A stretch of 6,548 nucleotides of DNA from Nostoc cf. edaphicum LEGE 07299 (lineage in GTDB: Bacteria > Cyanobacteriota > Cyanobacteriia > Cyanobacteriales > Nostocaceae), in assembly GCF_015207245.1 (NCBI RefSeq), contig NZ_JADEXF010000198.1, positions 1 to 6,548 of the forward strand. Reading direction: 5' to 3'. The translations under genes and the position numbers were made by a program. Positions 1 through 4,322 of this stretch are shown here, one piece after another. Numbering within the stretch: position 1 is the first letter of the stretch; every line of letters starts with the position of its first letter. A model generated the notes under the pieces. It made no database searches and was not told the DNA's origin. It saw only the letters and a list, made by a program, of their open reading frames with translations.

Positions 1-31
1 GTTCTACATCGTTCAATAGTGACTTTAATGT

Positions 32-60
32 AAAAAATGCATAGTATTCATGCGTTTTTT
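32..60. promoter_or_regulatory. AT-rich dyad upstream of the nirA NtcA box
   Basis: The arms AAAAAATGCAT (32-42) and ATGCGTTTTTT (50-60) are inverted copies with one difference, which would be a G-U pair in RNA, around a 7-nt loop. The dyad is centred about 40 bp upstream of the NtcA box centre, near -82 from the predicted start site. Two readings fit. It may be the terminator of a gene left of the window, since it ends in six T. Or it may be an upstream activator site: its TGCAT-N7-ATGC core resembles a LysR-type operator, and NtcB, a LysR-family activator, is known to act on cyanobacterial nitrate genes. The sequence alone does not decide. Confidence 0.4.
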
Positions 61-79
61 GTAGATTTTCCTAAAAAAC

Positions 80-93
80 GTAACAATTTATAC
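80..93 (+). promoter_or_regulatory. NtcA-binding box of the nirA promoter
   Basis: GTAACAATTTATAC is a perfect match to GTA-N8-TAC, the consensus for NtcA, the CRP-family global nitrogen regulator of cyanobacteria. Its end is exactly 22 bp before a TAN3T -10 box, which is the standard spacing of class II NtcA-activated promoters. By analogy, transcription of nirA should rise when ammonium is absent and 2-oxoglutarate is high. It is the only perfect NtcA box with a matching -10 seen in the window. Confidence 0.9.
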
Positions 94-115
94 GATTTTA
101 ACAAAAATATCATCT

Positions 116-121
116 TAAGTT
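116..121 (+). promoter_or_regulatory. -10 box of the nirA promoter (predicted start near 128)
   Basis: TAAGTT fits TAN3T and lies 22 bp downstream of the NtcA box. There is no good -35 hexamer, as expected when NtcA replaces it. Placing the NtcA box centre (86.5) at -41.5 puts the start site near 128. That position is inferred by analogy, not observed. Confidence 0.8.
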
Positions 122-127
122 ATGAGT

Positions 128-395
128 ATCGAAATTGTTACATGAACATTATCTAAACCTGCTTGACAAATTCCCAAGATGTAAATAGCCACAAATTTTC
201 CTTAGCTAACCACGGATTTGGAGTTTCGCGTAGGAATGTTCTTGAGTAAAAATAATCAGCCGTAGTTAAATATTAAGTTTTTATTCCCTAACCCTCGTAG
301 ATACAGCACCTGATGTAACTACGGCTTGATTGGTATTGGGAAATTACGACCACAGTTCCCGATCATATCAGTAATTTGCAACGAGAGTCAGCCTT
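128..395 (+). promoter_or_regulatory. Long 5' leader of nirA with an inverted repeat
   Basis: If the start is near 128, nirA has an untranslated leader of about 268 nt. It holds a perfect 11-bp inverted repeat, AGCCGTAGTTA (258-268) and TAACTACGGCT (316-326), with a 47-nt loop. No T-run follows the right arm, so this is not a standard terminator. A possible tiny reading frame at 236-265 (9 codons plus TAG) stops inside the left arm, and two ATG-TAA start-stop pairs lie at 179-184 and 313-318. No known riboswitch class is recognised. A post-transcriptional role is inference only. Confidence 0.5.
383..387 (+). promoter_or_regulatory. Ribosome binding site of nirA
   Basis: GAGAG ends 8 nt before the ATG at 396. 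It is a modest but well-placed Shine-Dalgarno match and supports this start over the next in-frame ATG (residue 40). Confidence 0.55.
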
Positions 396-2000
396 ATGAC
401 AGACACAGCAACTACCACTAGCCTTAATAAGTTCGAGAAATTAAAAGCAGAAAAAGATGGACTCGCCATCAAGAGTGAGATAGAGAAATTTGCCGCCTTG
501 GGTTGGGAGGCGATGAACGAAACAGATCGCGATCATCGACTCAAATGGGTAGGCGTGTTTTTTCGCCCAGTTACCCCAGGCAAGTTTATGATGCGGTTGC
601 GGATGCCTAACGGTATTCTTACCAGCAGCCAGATGCGTGTTTTGGCTCAAGTAGTGCAGCGTTACGGTGATGATGGTTGCGCTGATATTACAACGAGACA
701 GAATATTCAATTACGGGGGATTAGGATTGAAGATTTACCAGATATCTTTAATAGATTTCACGCAGTTGGTTTAACCAGCGTTCAGTCAGGGATGGATAAC
801 ATTCGCAATATCACAGGCGATCCCGTGGCGGGGTTAGATGCAGATGAGTTGTACGACACGCGAGAGTTAGTACAGCAAATTCAAGATATGCTCACCAATA
901 AAGGGAAAGGAAACCCAGAATTTAGCAACTTACCACGGAAGTTTAATATTGCGATCGCAGGTGGACGAGACAATTCGGTTCATGCTGAAATTAACGATTT
1001 AGCTTTTGTGCCAGCATTTAAGGAGGGGACTGGGGACAGGGAACAGGGAATAGGGCAAGAATTTTCCCAGTCCCAAATTTTTGGCTTCAACGTCCTTGTG
1101 GGTGGCTTTTTTTCAGCTAAACGTTGTGAGGCGGCGATTCCTTTGAATGCTTGGGTGACTCCAGAAGATGTAGTCGCTGTATGTAGAGCAGTTTTGGAAG
1201 TCTTTCGTGATCATGGCCCGCGTGCTAATCGGCAAAAATCGCGCTTGATGTGGCTAATCGATGAATGGGGTTTAGATAAGTTTCGAGCAGAAGTAGAAAC
1301 TCGTTTGGGTAAATCATTATTACCCGCAGCACCTAAAGACGAAATCGACTGGGAAAAACGCGACCACATCGGGGTATATAAACAAAAACAAGCAGGATTA
1401 AATTACGCAGGCTTGAACATTCCTGTTGGTCGGTTGTATGCCGAAGATATGTTTGAAATCGCTCGTCTGGCAGAAGTTTACGGTACTGGCGAAATCCGTT
1501 TCACGGTTGAGCAAAATATTGTTATACCCAACATTGCTGAATCGCGTTTAGCAACATTTTTAACAGAGCCTTTGCTGGAAAGATTTTCTATCGATCCAGG
1601 TTTGCTGACGCGATCGCTAGTATCTTGCACAGGCGCACAATTTTGCAACTTTGCCCTCATCGAAACCAAAAACCGCGCCCTGGCAATGATTAAAGTCTTA
1701 GAAGAAGAGTTAACCTTCACCAACCCAGTCCGAATTCACTGGACAGGTTGCCCCAACTCATGCGGCCAGCCCCAAGTTGCAGACATCGGCTTGATGGGAA
1801 CTAAAACTCGCAAAAATGGCAAAACCTTGGAAGGTGTTGACATCTATATGGGTGGCAAAGTTGGCAAAGATGCCCATTTAGGAACTTGTGTTATCAAAGG
1901 CATACCCTGCGAAGACTTACAGCCAATATTGCAAGATTTATTAATCAAAAACTTCGGGGCGAAACTCAAGCAAGAAGCCTTACTAGTTAGTAACTGCTAG
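396..2000 (+). CDS. nirA: Ferredoxin-nitrite reductase
   Basis: Soluble enzyme reducing nitrite to ammonium with six electrons from reduced ferredoxin, using one siroheme and one [4Fe-4S] cluster. The 534-residue protein shows the nitrite/sulfite reductase plan. A first ferredoxin-like half-domain lies at about 58-125 (with TTRQNIQLRG, basic residues R101 and R107). A first siroheme/Fe-S domain runs from about 134 to 305 and includes PRKFN at 180-184. A second half-domain lies at about 337-400. The cluster domain follows, with the four expected cysteines C411, C417, C452 and C456 (CTGAQFC and GCPNSCG). There is no C-terminal 2Fe-2S ferredoxin extension, which some cyanobacterial NirA carry. 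Residues 211-228 look inserted and are encoded by G-rich repeat DNA. Sulfite reductase is the alternative paralog, but the gene neighbours and NtcA promoter make nitrite reductase far more likely. First gene of the cluster, 398 nt before nrtP. Confidence 0.97.
   Translation: MTDTATTTSLNKFEKLKAEKDGLAIKSEIEKFAALGWEAMNETDRDHRLKWVGVFFRPVTPGKFMMRLRMPNGILTSSQMRVLAQVVQRYGDDGCADITTRQNIQLRGIRIEDLPDIFNRFHAVGLTSVQSGMDNIRNITGDPVAGLDADELYDTRELVQQIQDMLTNKGKGNPEFSNLPRKFNIAIAGGRDNSVHAEINDLAFVPAFKEGTGDREQGIGQEFSQSQIFGFNVLVGGFFSAKRCEAAIPLNAWVTPEDVVAVCRAVLEVFRDHGPRANRQKSRLMWLIDEWGLDKFRAEVETRLGKSLLPAAPKDEIDWEKRDHIGVYKQKQAGLNYAGLNIPVGRLYAEDMFEIARLAEVYGTGEIRFTVEQNIVIPNIAESRLATFLTEPLLERFSIDPGLLTRSLVSCTGAQFCNFALIETKNRALAMIKVLEEELTFTNPVRIHWTGCPNSCGQPQVADIGLMGTKTRKNGKTLEGVDIYMGGKVGKDAHLGTCVIKGIPCEDLQPILQDLLIKNFGAKLKQEALLVSNC
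1025..1074 (+). repeat. In-frame G-rich heptamer-like repeat inside nirA
   Basis: Five successive 7-nt units begin at 1025: GGGGACT, GGGGACA, GGGAACA, GGGAATA, GGGCAAG. They are followed by a short CCCAGTCCC tail, which is complementary to the GGGGACTGGG at the start, so the block can fold back. It resembles the short tandemly repeated repetitive sequences known from heterocystous cyanobacteria. It keeps the nirA frame and encodes roughly residues 211-228 (GTGDREQGIGQEFSQSQ). These fall between PAFKE and IFGFNVLVGGFF, two stretches that I expect to be nearly adjacent in NirA proteins. That expectation comes from memory of the family, not from an alignment. Confidence 0.75.
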
Positions 2001-2048
2001 TACTTATTGGGGGTATTCGGCATTGGGCAAAACTCATACTTCAACCTT

Positions 2049-2351
2049 AAAGGTGCAACTTCCGAGTTAAAAGGCTCAACCTTCGAGTTCAAAGGCTCAA
2101 CTTCCGAGATAAAAGGTTCAACCTTCGAGTTAAAAGGCTCAACTTCCGAGTTAAAAGGCTCAACCTTCGAGATAAAAGGCTCAACCTCCGAGATAAAAGG
2201 CTCAACCTCCGAGATAAAAGGCTCAACCTTCGAGATAAAAGGCTCAACCTTCGAGTTCAAAGGCTCAACCTCCGAGATAAAAGGCTCAACCTTCGAGTTC
2301 AAAGGCTCAACCTCCGAGATAAAAGGCTCAACCTTCGAGTTCAAAGGCTCA
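2049..2351. repeat. 21-bp tandem repeat array, 14 full copies plus a 9-nt part copy
   Basis: Fourteen head-to-tail 21-bp units fill 2049-2342 and a partial unit AAAGGCTCA ends at 2351. Each unit starts AAAGGCTCAAC (units 1 and 4 vary by one or two bases). The middle is CTTCGAG in units 2, 4, 6, 9, 10, 12 and 14; TTCCGAG in units 1, 3 and 5; and CTCCGAG in units 7, 8, 11 and 13. The tail is TTC, ATA or TTA. Units 11-12 and 13-14 are identical 42-bp pairs, so the 3' end looks most recently amplified and the 5' end most diverged. The array sits between nirA and nrtP and takes up most of that gap. Because 21 is divisible by 3, it gives open frames on both strands (KGSTFEF/KGSTSEI heptapeptides forward), but these lack an ATG or a ribosome site and are probably not genes. 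Confidence 0.95.
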
Positions 2352-2398
2352 TCTTTCCCTACCTCTTCACCGTATTTTATTCAATTAGAAAGATTGGA

Positions 2399-3901
2399 AT
2401 GCTTAAAAACTTATTTTCATTTAGCGATCGCTACCGCATTTTACATCAGACTTGGTTTGCTTTCTTTCTCACCTTTGTATGTTGGTTTAACTTTGCTCCC
2501 TTCGCTACAACCATTGGCAAAGAGCTAAGTTTAGCGCCTGAGCAAATCAAAACTTTGGGTATCTGTAACCTTGCTCTCACAATACCCGCACGGCTAATTA
2601 TTGGGATGCTTCTGGATCGTTTTGGCCCCAGAATCACCTACTCAATCCTGCTGATGTTTGCGGTTATTCCTTGTTTGGCGACGGCGCTAGCGCAAGATTT
2701 TAATCAACTAGTTATCAGCCGTTTGCTGATGGGAATTGTCGGATCTGGATTCGTTGTGGGTATCCGCATGGTAGCCGAATGGTTCCACCCGAAGGAGATG
2801 GGAATTGCTCAAGGCATTTATGGCGGTTGGGGTAACTTTGGGGCTTTTGGTGCAGAGTTTGCTTTACCGATACTTGCAGTTGCTACTAGCTTTTTCGCTG
2901 GTGGTGCTTCTAACTGGCGGTTTGCGATCGCACTTACAGGGATCATTACAGCTATCTACGGCGTAATTTATTACAACAGCGTCCAAGACACACCCACTGG
3001 CAAAGTCTACAAGAAACCCAAGAAGAATGGTTCTTTAGAAGTCACGAGCGTTAAAAGCTTCTGGGCGCTGATTGTCTCGAATTTTGGTTTGATTTTCGCT
3101 CTAGGTTTATTAGCTTGGCGCTTGGAACAAAAGAACATTCACTTCCTAACTTTGAGCCAAATGTATCTGGCTTGGTTGCTATTAGCAGGATTGTTTGCTT
3201 ACCAAAGTTACCAAGCTTGGCAGGTAAACCGAGAACTTCTAACTGGTAAAAAAACTTACGCTCCATCTGAACGCTTTCAATTTGGTCAAGTAGCCTTACT
3301 CGAATTCACTTACATAACTAACTTTGGCAGCGAACTAGCAGTTGTTTCCATGCTCCCAGCATTCTTTGAAAAAACTTTTGCTTTAGAGCATGTTGTAGCT
3401 GCGATGATTGCTGCTACCTATCCATTCTTAAATTTGGTTTCTCGTCCTAGTGGTGGCTTAATTTCTGATAAATTTAGCTCCCGTAAATGGACAATGACAA
3501 TTATCAGTGCTGGCATCGGTGTTAGTTATTTGATTGCACATTTTATTAATGGTAACTGGCCAATTCCGCTAGCGATCGCAGTTACAATGTTTGCCGCCTA
3601 CTTTGCCCAAGCTGGCTGCGGTGCAACTTACAGTATCGTCCCCCTAATTAAGAAAGAAGCCACTGGACAAATTGCTGGAAATGTGGGGGCTTACGGTAAT
3701 TTTGGCGGCGTAGTTTACCTAACAATTTTTAGCTTAACCGACGCTCCAACACTATTTACCACAATGGGTATAGCTGCACTAGTCTGTGCTTTCATGTGCG
3801 CCTTCTTCCTGAAAGAACCAAAAGGTTCCTTTGCTGCCGCCTATGAAGGTGAATTACCAGAAACAGCAACTAAAAACTCTATTTTCTTAACTGAAGAATA
3901 G
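2399..3901 (+). CDS. nrtP: Nitrate/nitrite permease, MFS family (NNP subfamily)
   Basis: Inner-membrane transporter importing nitrate, and in characterised cyanobacterial homologs also nitrite. The 500-residue protein has the two signatures of the nitrate/nitrite porter group: GWGNFGAFG at 143-151 in TM5 and GAYGNFGG at 430-437 in TM11. R65 (PARLIIG, TM2) and R349 (SRPSGG, TM8) match the paired arginines that bind the anion in NarK-type carriers. The MFS loop motif DRFGPR is at 73-78. Besides the usual 12 helices, two more hydrophobic stretches (about 219-241 and 254-272) lie in the central region between TM6 and TM7. ATG 2399 is chosen because it is the first ATG in frame and gives a typical N-terminus (MLKNLFSF); upstream only a weak AGAAAG is seen. 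The frame stays open back through the repeat array to a TAA at 2048, but with no good start codon. It is probably co-transcribed with nirA, since no NtcA box is seen between them. Confidence 0.95.
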   Translation: MLKNLFSFSDRYRILHQTWFAFFLTFVCWFNFAPFATTIGKELSLAPEQIKTLGICNLALTIPARLIIGMLLDRFGPRITYSILLMFAVIPCLATALAQDFNQLVISRLLMGIVGSGFVVGIRMVAEWFHPKEMGIAQGIYGGWGNFGAFGAEFALPILAVATSFFAGGASNWRFAIALTGIITAIYGVIYYNSVQDTPTGKVYKKPKKNGSLEVTSVKSFWALIVSNFGLIFALGLLAWRLEQKNIHFLTLSQMYLAWLLLAGLFAYQSYQAWQVNRELLTGKKTYAPSERFQFGQVALLEFTYITNFGSELAVVSMLPAFFEKTFALEHVVAAMIAATYPFLNLVSRPSGGLISDKFSSRKWTMTIISAGIGVSYLIAHFINGNWPIPLAIAVTMFAAYFAQAGCGATYSIVPLIKKEATGQIAGNVGAYGNFGGVVYLTIFSLTDAPTLFTTMGIAALVCAFMCAFFLKEPKGSFAAAYEGELPETATKNSIFLTEE

Positions 3902-3959
3902 ACCTGTCTTGAAAATAGAGAGTAGGCAGTAATACAAATAAATTCTCATAGTTCGTAGT

Positions 3960-3980
3960 AAGGACTTTAGTCCTTTTTTT
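3960..3980 (+). terminator. Rho-independent terminator-like hairpin after nrtP
   Basis: AAGGAC (3960-3965) pairs with GTCCTT (3970-3975) around TTTA, and T continues to 3980, giving a U-rich tail in the nrtP transcript. It lies 59 nt past the nrtP stop and is the left half of the 57-bp palindromic repeat. The stem is only 6-7 bp, so termination may be partial and leave some read-through to narB. Confidence 0.55.
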
Positions 3981-3988
3981 CTAAGCAC

Positions 3989-3995
3989 TAAAGTG
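3989..3995. repeat. Left target-site duplicate TAAAGTG
   Basis: TAAAGTG directly abuts the left terminal inverted repeat of the inserted element and is repeated exactly at 4207-4213, directly after the right one. Collapsing the two copies restores the palindrome AAGCACTAAAGTGCTT. Confidence 0.85.
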
Positions 3996-4206
3996 ACGTG
4001 AGTTCGACAGACCTCTCCCTCCCAGCCTCCCTCTCCTAAAAAGCGTTCGCGTAGCGTCTCCGTAAGGAGAGGGAGGAGTAACGATAAAATAGGGTTTTTG
4101 CTCCCCTCTCCTCTCTTCTCTACGAGAGGCTGCGCCAACGAGACGCTGCGCGAACGTAGGAGAGGGGCTGGGGGAGAGGTCAAAATAGCACTCGTCGAAC
4201 TCACGT
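3996..4206. mobile_element. 211-bp MITE-like element with 13-bp perfect terminal inverted repeats
   Basis: The ends are ACGTGAGTTCGAC (3996-4008) and GTCGAACTCACGT (4194-4206), exact reverse complements, flanked by a 7-bp direct duplication TAAAGTG. The interior is GC-rich and highly palindromic. A second stem joins 4011-4027 with 4166-4180 (2-nt bulge). A 12-bp hairpin joins 4026-4037 with 4065-4076. A further inverted pair of 17-mers, CGTTCGCGTAGCGTCTC (4044-4060) and GAGACGCTGCGCGAACG (4140-4156), has one mismatch. There is no believable gene inside, so it would depend on a transposase elsewhere in the genome. Seven-bp duplications do not point me to one IS family. The interior resembles the CCTCTCCC and GCGTTCGCGTAGCG repeats common in Nostoc genomes, suggesting a composite origin. 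Confidence 0.82.
4026..4076. repeat. 12-bp stem hairpin inside the MITE-like element
   Basis: CCTCCCTCTCCT (4026-4037) and AGGAGAGGGAGG (4065-4076) are perfect inverted copies around a 27-nt loop carrying the GCGTTCGCGTAGCG motif. It forms the left branch of the element's predicted fold. Confidence 0.8.
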
Positions 4207-4213
4207 TAAAGTG
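4207..4213. repeat. Right target-site duplicate TAAAGTG
   Basis: Second copy of the 7-bp duplication, immediately after the right terminal inverted repeat and running straight into CTTACTAC, the right outer arm of the older palindrome. Confidence 0.85.
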
Positions 4214-4229
4214 CTTACTACAAACCCTC

Positions 4230-4257
4230 TTGCACTAGTTTAACAAAGTACTAAGTT
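4230..4257 (+). promoter_or_regulatory. Possible weak promoter of narB
   Basis: TTGCAC (4230-4235) and TAAGTT (4252-4257) are 16 bp apart and would start transcription about 60 nt before narB. The -10 hexamer is identical to that of nirA. No GTA-N8-TAC box lies at the required distance upstream. Such hexamers arise easily by chance in AT-rich DNA. The rest of 4226-4322 shows only a 6-bp inverted repeat, CAACCT (4266-4271) and AGGTTG (4285-4290), and no clear ribosome site. Confidence 0.25.
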
Positions 4258-4322
4258 ACGCTTCTCAACCTGGCGCTACATCTGAGGTTGCAAAATCAAA
4301 ATAACAAAATAGTACAACAGCC

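Larger units (their letters stand above)
3951..4225. repeat. 57-bp palindromic repeat, split by a later insertion
   Basis: The outer arms 3951-3965 (GTTCGTAGTAAGGAC) and 4211-4225 (GTGCTTACTACAAAC) are inverted copies matching at 13 of 15 positions. Without the inserted 211 bp and one target duplicate, the remaining 57 bp (3951-3995 joined to 4214-4225) contains two adjacent hairpins. The first is AAGGACTTTAGTCCTT followed by a T-run. The second is AAGCACTAAAGTGCTT, interrupted in its loop and right arm by the insertion. The architecture suggests a dispersed, non-coding palindromic element. I believe similar sequences are common in Nostoc genomes, but this is from memory and needs a search. 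Confidence 0.75.

Noticed and set aside
126..141. GTA-N10-TAC in the nirA leader as a second NtcA box
   Set aside because: Wrong spacing, and it lies at or just downstream of the predicted start site.
1997..2344. Reverse-strand VEP-heptad protein over the 21-bp array
   Set aside because: It begins with TTG inside the repeat, has no ribosome site, and is fully explained by the repeat length being divisible by three.
2049..2351. CRISPR array
   Set aside because: Units are contiguous with no spacers; this is a simple tandem repeat.
3887..4204. Reverse-strand 105-residue reading frame across the nrtP-narB gap
   Set aside because: It runs through the MITE-like element and the palindromic repeat, is low-complexity, and shows no family features.
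4205..4218. GTT-N8-TAC at the right MITE junction as an NtcA box
   Set aside because: One half-site is mismatched, and the hexamer 22 bp downstream is TAACAA, which lacks the final T of TAN3T.
4248..4259. GTA-N6-TAC upstream of narB as an NtcA box
   Set aside because: The half-site spacing is 6, not 8, and it overlaps the candidate -10 rather than lying 22 bp before one.
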